Of a stretch of 64,000 bases of DNA, positions 47,480 to 60,137 are shown one piece after another. The translations under genes were made by a program, and so were the position numbers. Where the stretch lies: assembly GCA_973895155.1 (NCBI GenBank), contig OZ316891.1, positions 10,726,001 to 10,790,000 on the forward strand, written 5' to 3'. Each line of letters opens with the position of its first letter. The stretch's first letter is position 1. Origin of the DNA: Marsupella aquatica. Taxonomy: Eukaryota > Marchantiophyta. The notes below the pieces were generated by a model. The model was given only the letters and a program-made list of their open reading frames with translations. It did not search any database and was not told the DNA's origin.

Positions 47480-48329
47480 GCAAATCTGGGTTAAGGGCAG
47501 TTCAGGCTGACCAGCCAGTCCCCTAGAAGGACTTTACTATTTTGAGGCCACTGTGGTTTTCCTTCAAGAGTGTTTAGGAAGTGCCGTTATAGGGTTCTCT
47601 GATGAGAAGTTCATTTTCGACCATGCAGTAGGATGGGTGCCCAATAGTTATGGGTACCATGTGGATGGGAAGCTCTACCGTGGTTCAAAAACGGGTGAAC
47701 CATTTGGCCCCACTTTCAAAGAAGGTGACATTGTGGGTGCAGGTATCAACGATGCAACAGTAGCCCACTCATGTCTTATAATTCCTTTGCATCCATAAAA
47801 AAGAATGTGAGCCATGCAGTTGCTTATTAGGATTTAGTAGCCAGGGAGTACTGATATGCCGGCCAACATCGATCCAGCCATGCTAGTTCTGTTTAAAATT
47901 GTTAAGCATTCACAAAACTGTCGTCTGATTCAATGCCTCGGTCAGATTTGATTAGCCTTCACTTGTGAAATTCTGAAGTCCTAAGATATTCCCATCGTTT
48001 TGTGGGAAATTGAACCTAATGAACCAAGATTACTTATAAATTCCAGTGGTCATCGATCTCAAAAAAATGATGTCTGGAAAGTCGTTCCACTTGGAACAAT
48101 TGGCTCAACTTTCTCACCTGGGGACACTTAGGGTGCAGGTTTGAATTATGAAACCAAGAAGATGTTTTTCACAAAGGGAGGCCGGATGGTGGGCAGAGCA
48201 GAAATTGACCCCCATACTCAAGGGCGACTGTATCCCACCATCAGCCTGAAGGGTGCCAAGTCAACCATGCACGTCAATTTTGGGTGGGACCCCAGAAGGC
48301 CTTTTGAGTTTGATATTGTAGATTGTTGA
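47480..48329 (+). pseudogene. SPRY-domain gene remnant
   Basis: Encodes most of a SPRY (SPla/ryanodine) domain: LRAVQADQPVP, then after a stop and frame change YYFEATVV, GWVPNSYGYH, LYRGSKTGEPFGPTF and GDIVGAG. The remainder (LNYETKKMFFTKGGRMVG, then GRLYPTISLKGA and NFGWDPRRPFEFD) resumes at 48139. Reading across a GT-AG intron 47743-48138 restores GAGLNYETKK in phase. The 3' end of that intron also reads as a second GSTFSPGDT(stop)GAG stretch, so a partial exon duplication is the alternative. The frame break near 47512-47530 makes this a likely pseudogene. Confidence 0.7.
47732..48129 (+). repeat. Dispersed repeat copy A (SPRY intron region)
   Basis: This stretch recurs at 60138-60520 at roughly 80% identity by eye, in the same orientation. 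It begins with 11 bases of SPRY coding sequence (TGTGGGTGCAG) and continues through the intron-like segment to GGGGACACT. Confidence 0.8.
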
Positions 48330-49851
48330 TATCTTCAGACCGATGATGGAGTTCATCGATCCGAGCCACCAAACGTGATCCTTAATAATGTGCCCTTGAT
48401 TTTTCTCTGCATAGTTCAGTGCATTTATGGGGAAAGACAGCACACTCAAGATTTGGAGCTTCACCTTTTGGCAATAAGGGTTGGTTCCAAATACCTACAA
48501 TTTTGTGCCGTGTTTTCAAGTAGGATTGAGAAATGGTGTGTGGATTGTGAACATGGGGATTGCAAACATGACTATATCTGAAACCCTAAATGTCTTCCTG
48601 TTTGCTTGCAAGTTACCGATACACTGATTGATACATTTTAAGGAGTGTTATGGAGTTAAGGAGTACATCTTAAGGGGTGTTATTGAATAGGGAATCTACC
48701 TTAGACTCAACCAGAGTGCTGCTGACCATGCAGTAAATTGAATGCCATAATATGCAGTTGCTGATTCATTCAAACAATAAATTGAACCTAAGTAAGTAAA
48801 TATTCTCTAGTTTATAGATGATCAAATATTTCCATTTTTTCCTCTGAGTGTCTTGCATTTATGTTTGATCCAGGTTTACCTGTACCAAACATCTTTTATG
48901 TGACTAATCATTTCTTCTTATCAATGACAACATTTAATTTAGTTTTCCATTGAATTTGCTTTGGCCTCATGCCTGACCATTGGATTTATGTTATGTTTTA
49001 TTCTAGACTTTGATCACTTAGAAATTAGTGTCCACCAAAGCAAACAAGGCGCCCAATAGGATGCAAAGGCGATAATAATTATGAGGAACACCTAGCGGGT
49101 ACAAGTTAAATACAACATAACTTTTTTATAAGGGTTACTCAATCGTTACATGTTAAAGGCCTATGTATTTTAAAGGAAATAGAGTCATCTAATTATGAAT
49201 TGTACTCCACCTGTACAACTAAAATGGATGTGTACAACTGTGAAGAATATACTCTTTGGTGGGAGGGGAACTCGCCTAGTTTTGTTTTCTTATTATTTTT
49301 GAACAAGCTAAAATTCAGTTTTCATTACGGACCCCCATTAGGGGTCCTTTTGCAAAATTCCTGGCTCCACAGAGCGCCACATCATCATGGCATGCTGCAA
49401 ACAGGAAGAGACTTGTTTTTGGACAAAATTAACTTTTGCATTCGTGTTTGTGGCAAGTTTGCTGTAAAAACTGGGATGCCATGCCGTAAAAAAGAATGAA
49501 AAAAAATTGACATGTAAATCAAAAGACAAAAAGATTAAGGTAAAACTGCTCCCAATAACAGTTTTATTTACATTTTGATTTTAATTAAAACATACAAAAT
49601 TTCCCAGTAACAATTTTTGATTTGACATTGCTGAGTCAAATCACAATGAAAACTCACGTGTAATATGGCATTAGAAAGATCTTGAAGAGACGGTCCTGAT
49701 GAGCTCAACATTGTCATCATTTGGTAAGAATTGAGTAAGTAATTTGAAAAATAAAATTTACCCATGATTTTATAATCTCTAACGTGAATAGAAATCTTTG
49801 TTGTACAACCCCTGAAATGTTGACCCCTTCCATGAGAATGAACCTAAAATT
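48330..49851. other. Intergenic AT-rich DNA, no gene seen
   Basis: Short frames only, with no domain or strong repeat recognised. Confidence 0.5.
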
Positions 49852-50070
49852 GACAGATTTTATCGAGTACTAAAAAGATTATGAAATTTAGAATTTCTTT
49901 AGTTTTGTAATGAACTTAACATTGATAGATTTAGTTGAGTTTTGAGGAGATTATAAGTTTCCAATGTTCTTTAGCTTTCCAACGAGTGTAACATTAGGAG
50001 ATTTTATCAAGTACTAAAGTGGTCATGAGTTTCTAAATTTCTCTAGCTTTCGATCGGTTCCAAATTCCAC
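49852..50070 (+). repeat. Three degenerate 72-bp tandem units
   Basis: Units start near 49852, 49924 and 49996. They share AGATTTTATCGAGTACTAAA-type starts, a TTTCT/TCTTTAG middle and an AACATT end, with heavy divergence. Confidence 0.65.
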
Positions 50071-50516
50071 AATTGGAGATTTGTTTCCATGAAACTTTTT
50101 GTCTTAAATGATTATGCAAAGTTAGTGATTTGATGACACCGATGACTTCTCTCTCTTCGTCTATCTACGTGTAGGAATTGAAAGTGATTACTTTTGATGC
50201 AACTTGAGTGCATCTAGCATCCCTTTGGTACCGTGGAGGAAGCTATCAAGCACCGTTTTGCTTAATTGGGCAATTAAGCTACCCTCACATTAAACATTAG
50301 TTCACATTGCAGTTGGTTTGGCAATTGATGTTAATTATGGTTGCCTAAGTGGTAAGTTTGGCAACTATTTCAAGTCAAACATTGACTTGTCCATTTCTGA
50401 ATTTTTTTTCTTTAGATTTGGAGGTCCATTTAGGCTCAATTTCTAGATAACTGCCTCTCAAATAGCATAAGGGTCCATGAATTAATTCTAAATGTATCTT
50501 TTAGGCTTGCTTTTAG

Positions 50517-52125
50517 GTCAACCTTGAGTCCGGCTCTTTCCCCTTGACCTGACCAGCCCTCAGCTAGTCTAAGTCCTTAGTGTGTGTCACCAGCTTAGCG
50601 CCTTGCCTTTGCGAGCGCCACGCCCCATTGCTCACAAGTCTCCCGATGCTAAGTCCTCCTTGGATGGCCGTTCCGGGCCTGGACCATAGCGGAGCTCAGC
50701 GTCGGAGTCAGTGACGCCGGAGCTAAGTGTTAAGGTAGTCAAGTTTTGCGATTGAGTTTCATCGTTTGCACAACATCGATCTTCCCACAAATGACATCTT
50801 TAATGTACCAATATATTTTGCGCAATGATATTTTTCTGGCAAACAACATCTTTTACAAATGACTTCTTTGTACAATATCATCTTTCCCACAAATACGTTT
50901 AATTAAGACAATGACATATTTTGTGCAACATCTTTGGTGCAAACAACATCTTCATGCAATCTTTTGTGCAACAACTTCTTTGTTGCAAACAAAATCCGCA
51001 GGTTTCGGCTTAAGTTGGCATAAACTTTGTTAGTATTGAGGTTTCGGGCAAAGAGGGATGTGAAAATGGTACTTTATTCCCGTAACCCAGCACTAAGCGT
51101 GCCCGATTTTACACTTACACGTATCATAGGTATACTTTGCGTTCCACCGCCAAAATGTTCCTTAAGTCAATAGCTTGATCGACCCTGGCTTAAGGACTTC
51201 TAAGCCTTCATGTTGTCTGCCTCCAATCCGAATCCGATGATACGGGTGTCCAACCCGGGCCCGCAACTACTATCCACAGCCGACACCCAGTGCACAACTC
51301 ACATAATGCGTTCGGCCAATCGTTTTCTACTTGTATACAAGATTGATGACTACAACTGGAATTCACAACATACAATCCCGATTGACATGAAGGAAATGAT
51401 GGGGAAAAGACTTTACTTCAAAATCCGTCATACACATACACACAGTTGACTCGAGTTCTTCTGAATTAGCAGGCCCAATGGCGGCTAGATGTACACTACA
51501 ATGGAGCCCAACTCCGCACTCGCTCGACGAGATTAGTCATGCACCCCTTGGACCTCTCTTATTCACGAAGGTCTGGACTCCCCGCACATCCCGCGGATAC
51601 CCGATTTTGAACCTAAAATCCCCCTGCCTCTACCGGGAGGTGTACTAAATACTAATTGAAGGCCGGAGTAGGAACAACCACGATGCTCGAATCTAATCTA
51701 ACCTAAATTCCTCTAACTGTCAGGCCAAAAAATGGCATGTCTTATTCTAAGATCCTACGCTAAGAGGGGTCGGTTAGATAGGACAGTGCCGCTAACCAGT
51801 TTTGGCGCTTGTCCCCAGTGTCTGACCTCCCTCTATAATCCTAACTCTATTCTAAACCTGCTCCACCACTAGTGTCTAGCAAGTTTTCCAGACCCACCCG
51901 AGTTGGACTTGGAGCGGTCGTCCCGCTGTCTCCGCAGACGGTCCATGTCTTGCTTGAGCAGTTGGACTTGATCCAAGAGAGATTTGTTCTCTTGCTTTGT
52001 TGTGTCCGTCTTCTCCGCGGTGTCTTGGCACACCTCTTCCAACTGCTAGGCGTCGCTTGTTAGCTGCGGCACTAGTTGGTCTTGCTTAGTGGCTTCTTGT
52101 AGAAGCTGTGCCACCTTTGCTTTCA
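50517..52125 (-). repeat. Long direct repeat, copy 1 (retroelement 3' part)
   Basis: Collinear with 53774-55420, differing by scattered substitutions and small indels. The right end, read on the minus strand, includes the C-terminal coiled-coil codons of the gag-like protein (LLQEATKQDQLV, then QENKSLLDQVQLLKQDMDRL). The left part is non-coding and rich in repeated CAACATCTTT words. Both edges break off abruptly relative to copy 2. Confidence 0.88.
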
Positions 52126-53773
52126 GGAGGTATTTACAAAAGGCAATAAACAACAAACAATGAACTATAACAGGAACTGGTATTTAACAGCAAAATTTCC
52201 TATTATGGGTGCACATTTCTCCTCGTATTGTGGCAAAATTTTGAAAATTCGTTCTCAAAATATTGATACTTCTACAATGCCAAATACTAGCGCTAGACGG
52301 TTATAGCCAAAGCAATCATACATGCATCATGCCGAGTACTAGCGCCGGGGGTTCAAACCATAAATAATCAAACATCCATCGCCCAAACATGTTGAATACT
52401 AGCATCGGGCGCTGCTTTGTGAAGCAAATCACAAGAACATATGAGTGATGTTTAGGCTGAGGTTTTGATAAGATCAAAATAGAAACCAAACATAACGATC
52501 AATTTCCAAACGAGAACAGTCAAAACTCCTTCAATAACCCTATCTACGACAATCGCCACCCCCATATCTCTAACAATATGAGGATTATGAACATTCGGGT
52601 AACACCTTACATTGGAACTTTGAAGATGGCCTTCCAGCGAATCAAAAAGGAGTAAAACAAGATCAATGGAATTTGCAACAACCAATGTCCGGAACTTAAA
52701 ATGTTTAATATCCCTGAGAGAATAGTATGTTTATGAGGCACTTGGATTTCCCGTTATTGGTCCTCATGTCGCTACCAGCCATCGACTGAAGGGCAAATGA
52801 CCGTTGGGTGGAAATGACAAAATCCAAATGGAAACTTCCAATGTGTTTTTATGCTGGGGTATCTTTTTGGGGAGCGCCGGGTGTTAGTTAAACACCGAGA
52901 GGAATGCACACCAAGGACATTACGCAAGACCCCATTACCAAGTTTGACAAAACCAATAACCATTACATGGAAGTGACAACTCTCCCTCAAACTCAATCCT
53001 GATTTACTCAATTCAATAGCGCCAGGTGCTAACAAAAACCAAGGACATAAGCGTATAGTCGAGAGGCAGCTTTACCTCATAGAGGATAAGATTGCTACTC
53101 TTCAGTGTCAGATCCTGAGCTATCATTTTTGGAGCTATATATGGGATCTGTCAGTCGATTCAGCCTTGTCATCAATAAACTTGGTTCTAGAAACATTGTC
53201 TACGTAGGGGTTCCTCATGAACTTCCTGTCTACTCCCCTAAGAAGCCTAAGTTTTTTTTTTTCCCAGCAGAGCGTCCTAAATTTCTTGACCTTCCTCACG
53301 ACATTCTCAGCGTATGATGGCAACACAAAGGGCTTCTCCGAAGTGATGATTACATTTCGAGCCACTTTCCTCCGGAGTTGAATCCACTTTCTTTGGTTCC
53401 ATTTTGACCTGTTTGAAAGAGAAACGAAAGATAACGAGGAAGTAAGTACTTAGCTGAACCAACTGGTGGAATTTGAGGCTCACCAACCATTGAAAGGATA
53501 AAGGAGCTTACGAGAGACGATGTAACTTTCTAGTTAGGCGTTCGTAAGCGGAGTGCCTTAGCCCATTATGATCGGGCTGACCCAGTGCTCAGGCCTATAT
53601 AGGCTCTCAAATCCTGTCTCCGCCGGGGACCCCCGATTGGCCAAACCCGGATAGGGCCATAACTCGTGCCCCAAGCATCCGTTGCCCATGGTGTAAACTC
53701 TATTTGCCTTGGGCCCAAGAGGAGCTCTCACTCAAGCCCTCAGAACTCAAAGTCTGTTCGGGGTCCAGACGGT
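52126..53773. other. Spacer between the two long direct repeats
   Basis: No gene recognised. Three loose repeats of about 60 bp containing ACTAGCGC lie at 52275-52415. The right-hand 300 bases are GC-rich and may belong to the copy 2 element. Confidence 0.45.
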
Positions 53774-55420
53774 CAACCTTGAGTCCGGCCCTTTCCCCTT
53801 GACCCAACCAGCCCTTAGCTAGTCTAAGTCCTTAGTGTGTGTCACCAACTTAGCGCCTTCAAGTTGCCTTTGCCAGCGCAACGCCCCATTACCCACAAGT
53901 CTCCCGATGCTAATTCCACCCTGGATAGCCATACCGGGCCTGGACCATAGGGGAGCTCAGCGTTAGAGTCAGCAACGCCGGAGCTAAGTGTTAAAGTAGT
54001 CAAGTTTTGCGACTGAGTTTCATCGTTTGCACAACATTGATCTTCCCACAAATGACATCTTTAATGTACCAACATATTTTGTGCAATGACATTTTTCTGG
54101 CAAACAACATCTTTTACAAATGACTTCTTTGTACAATATCATCTTTCCCACAAATACGTTTAATTAAGACAATGACATATTTTGTGCAACATCTTTGGTG
54201 CAAACAACATCTTCATGCAATCTTTTGTGCAACAACTTCTTTGTTGCAAACTAAATCCGCGGGTTTTGGCTTAGGTTGGCATAAACTTTGTTAGTATTGA
54301 GGTTTTGGGCAAGGAGGGATATGCAAATGGTACTTTATTCCCGTAACCCAATGCTAAGTGCTCCCGATTCTACACTTACACGTACCATAGGTATACTTTG
54401 TGTTCCGCCTCCAAAATGTACCTTAAGTCAATAGCTTGATCGACCCGCCTTAGCTTAAGGACTTCTAAGCCTTTGTGTTGTTCGCCTCCGATCCGGATCC
54501 GATGATACGAGTGTCCAACCCAGGCCCATAACTACTATCCACAGGTTGACACCCTGTGCACAGCTTGCATAATGTGTTTGGCCAAGTGTTTTCTACTTGT
54601 ATATGAGATTGACAATTGCAACTGGAATTCACAACATACAATCCCGATTTACACGAAAGAAATGATGGGGAATTTAAGACTTTACTTCAGAATTCGGCAT
54701 ACACATACACACGGTTGACTCAACTTCTTATGAATTAGCAGGCCCAACAACGGCTAGATGTACACTACAATGGAGCCCAGCTCCGCACTCGCCCGACGAG
54801 ATTAGTCATACACTCACCCCTAAGTGGTGCTCTCTTATTCATGAAGGCCGAGACTCCCCGCACATCTCGCAGATACCTGGTTCTCAACCTAAAATCCCCC
54901 TGCCTCTACCGGGGTGTGCACTAAATACTAATTGAAGGCCGCAGCAAGGAAGAGCCACGACGCTCAAATCTAATCTAACCTAAATTCCTCTAACTGTCAG
55001 GCCAAGAAACAGCGTGTCTTATTCTAAGATCCTACGCTAAGAGGGGTCAGTCGGATAGGACAGCGCCGCTAACCAGTTTCGGCGCTTGTCCCTAGCGTCT
55101 GACTTCCTTGTCTTATCCTAACTCTATTCTAAACCTGCTCTACCGCTAGTATCTGGCATGTTTGCCACACCTACCCGAGTTGGACTTGGAGCGGCCGTCC
55201 CGCTGTCTCTGTAGACGGTCCACAACCTGCTTGAGCAATTGGACTTGATCCAAGAGAGATTTGTTCTCTTGCTTTGTTGTGTCGGTCCGTCTCCTCCATG
55301 GCGTCTTGGCATGCATGCCTCTTTCAACTGCTGGGCGTCGCTCGTCAGTTGTACCACCAGTTGGTCTTTCTTAGTGGCTTCTTGTAGAAGCCGTGCCACC
55401 TCACTTTCAGGGCGTCAATT
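53774..55420 (-). repeat. Long direct repeat, copy 2 (retroelement 3' part)
   Basis: Second copy of the 50517-52125 sequence, continuous on its right with the gag-like coding region. It carries the same coiled-coil C-terminus (ARLLQEATKKDQLVVQLTSD). Confidence 0.88.
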
Positions 55421-57960
55421 TCCATCGTATCTCTCTAGGCCCGAGCATTGGCGTCCTTCGCGTCCTTCTGCCAAGTGACAGCTTGTCCCTTCAGGCTGTC
55501 AATCTGAGTCCAAAGCCGGGAAATCTTTGCATCCTTCCCAACTCCAGCTTGCGTGGCCAACGTCGCCTTGGCTTTGGCCTTGGTGATCTGAGCCAAAGCG
55601 ATCAAAAGCTAGGGCCAAAGAAGCTGAAGCTTGGTCTCTTGGTCTGAGGCTTCATTTAATAGTTTGGTTGCCTCAACCCGATACTGCTCTATCCTCCTTG
55701 TGGCCTTGGACTGTGCACGTCCTGCCCGTATTGGCGCAACCAGTTCTTGGCTAAAGAAGTGTACGCCACCTTCCAGGCCATAAACAACCCAACGTCTTGA
55801 CCGACTTCTACGGAGAAGTTGCTGAGCAACCCATTCAGAAATGTACCTGGAGCAAAGTATTCCGGGTTCATTAGGTACAAGTGGCCGTTGGCTCTCGGGC
55901 ACTATCCTCCTTCTATCTGGGTAGGGGTGGGGGTGGACAAATCCAGCTCCGGGGTGACAAAGACAGGGGTAGCTGGCTTGATTCGTGGAGGATGGGGGTT
56001 CTATTGGTGCCGGCATGGGGGATTAGGTGCTTCCTCCACTAGGGTTACCGGCTCGAGGTCAATTTCAATAAGGTCGGCCGCAACGGCTCGAGGGGTTAAC
56101 TTAGTGTATATTTTGGGGTACCACGTGCGATCCTAGCCTAATATAAACACACCTATTTTATAATGGGAATATTCTAAAAATATTCTCTATTTTCAATACT
56201 AATGATCTATTTTACTTTATAAAAGGTATATATTAGAGAATATTCTACAAATATAGGTTTATAATACCTTCTTTTGCTTCCTACTCTTTTTAAAAATTTA
56301 GCTAATTTATATGAAAAATACCTATTTTGGATCGCACGTGGTTCCTAAGATTGTTGATAGTCAACCCCCTGAGCACAAGGTTGCCTGGGCTTGGTACTGT
56401 GCATCCAAGGCCGCGATGATTGCCGCATCCGATACAAAAGGAGGGGCTCCAGTGGTTGGCTGCGGGGTTGAGATGGGGACGGAAGCCACGGGTGTTGGGC
56501 TTTGCGCCTCGGTTGGGGCTGTCTCTCTCGATCCAAAAAGACCAACCTGGCCCGGGTGAGTTCAGGCTCGTTGCATCAAGGAAGGGTTCAGCAATCAAAA
56601 CGAGCATACCACTCTATGATAATCTTGATGTGGCTTGCAAGGTACGTCTTTGCACCAAGGTACAAGGTCTTCCTTTGTCGTTCCATCTCCTCGTGGAACT
56701 TCTTGACGAAGAAAGAAGCCCACTTCCTAGGCCGGTAGTTCTCGACCTGAATCACTTGGGCGACAGAGATGAGATTAAGCCGTGCCTTGTTCAAGGACAT
56801 CACTCATCCATGCCCACGGGTTTGTTGTCGGGCCTTGTCAAAGTTTTGGATGAACTCCGTCATATCTTGCCTGTAATACCTGAAAGTGTTCCAAGGGAAG
56901 GCGGCAAGGTGCTCAAACCCTTGGGTCTTCAGGTAACATGCATGCTTTGGGTGGAGAATGTTTTTGTGGACATTCTCCCCCATTCAATGCATAGTCAATA
57001 TGACCACTGCGACGATGGCCACTGGTAAGCCGGATACTGAGGCCAGCTCCTTCCGCTTCTTACCCCAAGATCTAGGTGACTTGTTGAGGGGGAAAACTCC
57101 CTGTCTTCCTTATCCGGTGGTGGTGGGATTGCCACTGTCATCAGTACCGGTGCTAGGGCTGCAACCATCACCGTGTTGTCCACCGGGGCCGCCTCCTGGG
57201 TTTGGGCTTGCTAGGACGGTGGTGAGGTTCCCACCCCGAATTGATGGGTACCTGGTGGCTTGCGGACAAGTGGTGGAGGAACTTCCTTGTCCTTCAAGCC
57301 GAGGTTGACCGCGTTTACCACAAATCGGACCCAAGCGGGTGGTGCGACCGGTGGTGGAGAACGGCTTGAGGGTGCCCGAGGTGGCGTCTGCACCTGTCCT
57401 GGTACTAGAGAGTTGGCCGTAGGTGCCGCTGGAGCCGGTGCCATGATTCCTGAAGCTGAACCCGTGTAAGGTCTTGGCTGGGCTAGCGCTAGTGTTTTGG
57501 CGAATATGGTGTCAAAGTGATGTCGCTGCAAGTCTATGGTCCCTGGGATTTGGAAGACTTCATTGGGGAGGCAAAGGATGGCTTCTCCGAAGCTGATGTA
57601 CTTATCCCCTTTGAAGAAGAGCTCGTAGATTTCTTTGTCCTTGCAGTACTTGCTTTTGAAGTGAAGCCCAAAGTCACAGATCGAGTGTGAACGGCCTAAC
57701 AGACGGACGCGACGCTCAAAATGCTTCTCAACTGCGTACCTCTGCGGGTTGGTAGTAGCGAATGAAATGGCAAGATGACTTCCCGTTGCAAGAAACTAGT
57801 ACCAAAACCGGACAACTGAACTGGAAAGGATAGGGCCGGACATATGGTGAAGTGCGCGAGATCACTGAGGATGAGAGGAGCTGAGATCAAAGCTGGCGCG
57901 AGGCGTGAACTGGTGAGACAGAGGAGGGGAAGAGTTTGCCTTTTATACCCCTGCGGTACG
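55100..57960 (-). pseudogene. Degraded gag-like retroelement coding region
   Basis: Read on the minus strand from about 57960, pieces of one protein follow in order: FATTNPQRYAVEKHFERRVR, FGLHFKSKYCKDKEIYELFF, then GEAILCLPNEVFQIPGTIDL, a Pro/Ala-rich linker, FVVNAVNLGLKDKEVP, a basic segment (FFVKKFHEEMERQRKTLYLG) and a C-terminal coiled coil with Gln/Leu-rich heptads. Several stops and frame changes interrupt it, and an AT-rich insert splits it at 56117-56345. I saw no protease, polymerase or integrase. The layout resembles capsid-like proteins of plant LTR elements, but I cannot name the family. Confidence 0.6.
56117..56345. mobile_element. AT-rich inverted-repeat (MITE-like) insert
   Basis: GGTACCACGTGCGATCC (56117-56133) pairs with 56329-56345 with one mismatch. 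Weaker complementarity continues inside (TATTTTATAATGGG-type arms) and outside (GGGGTTAACT at 56092 against AGTCAACCCC ending at 56368). The strongly AT-rich core contrasts with the GC-rich gag-like sequence around it. No clear target duplication. Confidence 0.65.
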
Positions 57961-60137
57961 TCGAGGATCAGCTCCTCCTGCTCGTGATAGGCCAAGCTCC
58001 TCACGTGCGAGGCGTAGTGGCCACTTGTTGGCTCCGGGTCGGAGCAGGTAAGGGAGCGGCTACAAGATCAGTTATACGGACCCAAAGTCAATGGCCGTAA
58101 TGCGCTCCTAATCCGGAAGTACGTCACAGGTGCTGTGCCACCCGCCCAAGCGTGAACTCCCATTATTATTAAACCTGTCCTAAGCATCATGACTAGCTAA
58201 TTTTGTGTCGTTATCCTAATAATTAACTACGGATTCCTATGTCTACTTCATACGTGCTTAACACGGATTAAGCCGTATTATTTATTACCAGTTGTGCTGG
58301 CGGCGTCACAAAAGCAAAATATTGAAAAAAAAACCTTGCAATGCTGACACGTAAAAAACACACACCGACATATTGGGAAAAAAATTTACACGCAACGACG
58401 TATTTGTTGCATAACAAAAACAAGCAGCCCAACAAAAAACACACACACACACACATAAATAATGGACAAGGACAAACACTATTACCACAAATATAAATAT
58501 GCAGACCATAAAATTTCTCCCTTGTGTACATGTACATTCGAGTTAAATCCTTTTATTTCATTTGAGATGAAAATTTACAATATCTATGGAATACAAATTT
58601 TCTGGTGGCTTTGAAACAGTAATGTTTTTCTTGCCACCAACGATGAAGCTAGTAACATTATTTTTTCACTCTGTCACGTCAGTACTATTTTTTATTTGCA
58701 GAGGGCTTGCACATGAAAAACTTTGCTTTATGAGCGTCATGCATTCAAATTAGGATTTCTGTAAGGATCGATGTGGTACGGGTGGTTGGAAAAGACACAT
58801 AACAGGCGGAAAACCAGAGAAAAACCCACTGCAACATATTGTATGCCCTATCCTCTATCAGTGCTTGGCAATGTCAAGGCTCATTGGAAAGCTAGAAAAT
58901 TTAGAAACTAATGATCTCCTTAATATTTGACTCAATCTGGTTAGAAATTAGCTCTAGTTCATAACCCTAGTTAGTTTGGCTAGGGTTAATTAGTTAACTC
59001 TTGATTTGTTGGGGATGAGATACACTTAGACCCACACATCGATCTTAGCGGGAGCAATTAAAGTGAAATATTTAAGGGTCATGTAACCATGTTTATGTGC
59101 CGGGACTAGGGGCGTCCAAGGCTCGATAGTATGCAGGTTTAGAGTTATGGGTTGGGAGCGTAAGTACACTCGAAGTACATCCTAATGGGATTATCAATCG
59201 GCGGCTTCATGATCGAAGAAGTCGGGGAGGGGTAAGGGCCAGTCCTGCAGGTTTCCCCTTGGCTCATTCTTTGCAGCCAACATTGTTTATCAATTCTCAA
59301 GAGTGGAGAGTGCAAAGTCAACTGTCAGTAGCTAGATCGAGGAGGGTCATTTGTTCAGGGATTAATGTTACTCGTTGTGGTGGAGTTCAGTTCGGATGAG
59401 CTTCGCAAACCAAGCAGCGCAAATCCGGGGATCCCTGTTCAAGAGGCCGGGCTCATGAGTTCATTGAGACTTACAATGAAGTGAAGCCAGAACAAGCAGC
59501 GAAGGAGGGGCAAGAAGCTTGCTTGATTGTGGAAGCTTTGCCAAACAACATACGTCGAAGATGAGCTGATCGATCAAGGAACAATTCCTTTGGACACCAA
59601 GCAATGATCTTGACCAATATATTGTTGATCTGTAAGCACTGGGTATTCAGTATTTGAGAAGCCATCTGTTGGTGTAACGACGAGCATTGGGACTTGTCAG
59701 GTAGGACTGAGCCTTGGACAAAAGCAGAGCTGCTTGGGGAGTCATCGACGACAGTAGCCATGAAGCGGAAGGAAGCCTCAACTGCAGCAGCCGCACCGGC
59801 CAAGAGGACAAGCTAGATCGGTTCAATTGCCTGGCGAAGAAGCAAGCCGAGCCGGTGAATCAGAAATTGGTCTAAAGGGGCGGAGTATTCAGACCTAATG
59901 GTGAGAGCCAAATCCACCAAGGAGGATAAATGGGTGGGGTGGGCTGCCAAGTTGGCAGTGGATTTACAGTTACAATTTCCCAGGGACAAGGATTCCTGGT
60001 TCACGGCTATCGAGTCCAAGAAGTACACTGTCTGGATTCATGACTACGGAGGTGCCTGATTTGGACCTATTAGAATTTGTGGGCTCTTGGGATGCACTCG
60101 GGGGCTGACTATATAGACCCCGGCCCCTCACCCGACT
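57961..60137. other. Intergenic / repeat-derived DNA, no assignable gene
   Basis: The only simple repeat is an AC tract at 58439-58455. A plus-strand frame around 59895-60058 (WVGWAAKLAVDLQLQFPRDK) reads like protein but matches nothing I know. Confidence 0.4.
58439..58455 (+). repeat. AC dinucleotide microsatellite
   Basis: About eight AC units. Confidence 0.9.

Noticed and set aside
47743-48138. A proven intron-generating (introner) insertion
   Set aside because: The second copy carries part of the neighbouring exon, and the intron's 3' end itself reads as SPRY-like sequence, so simple duplication is at least as likely. Kept only as a finding to test.
50517-55420. The two 1.6-kb direct repeats as the LTR pair of one retrotransposon
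   Set aside because: Both contain part of a coding region, the sequence between them encodes no pol, and the gag-like gene lies outside the pair.
59471-59803. Minus-strand 110-codon frame
   Set aside because: No domain, low-complexity start, and no supporting splice or repeat context.
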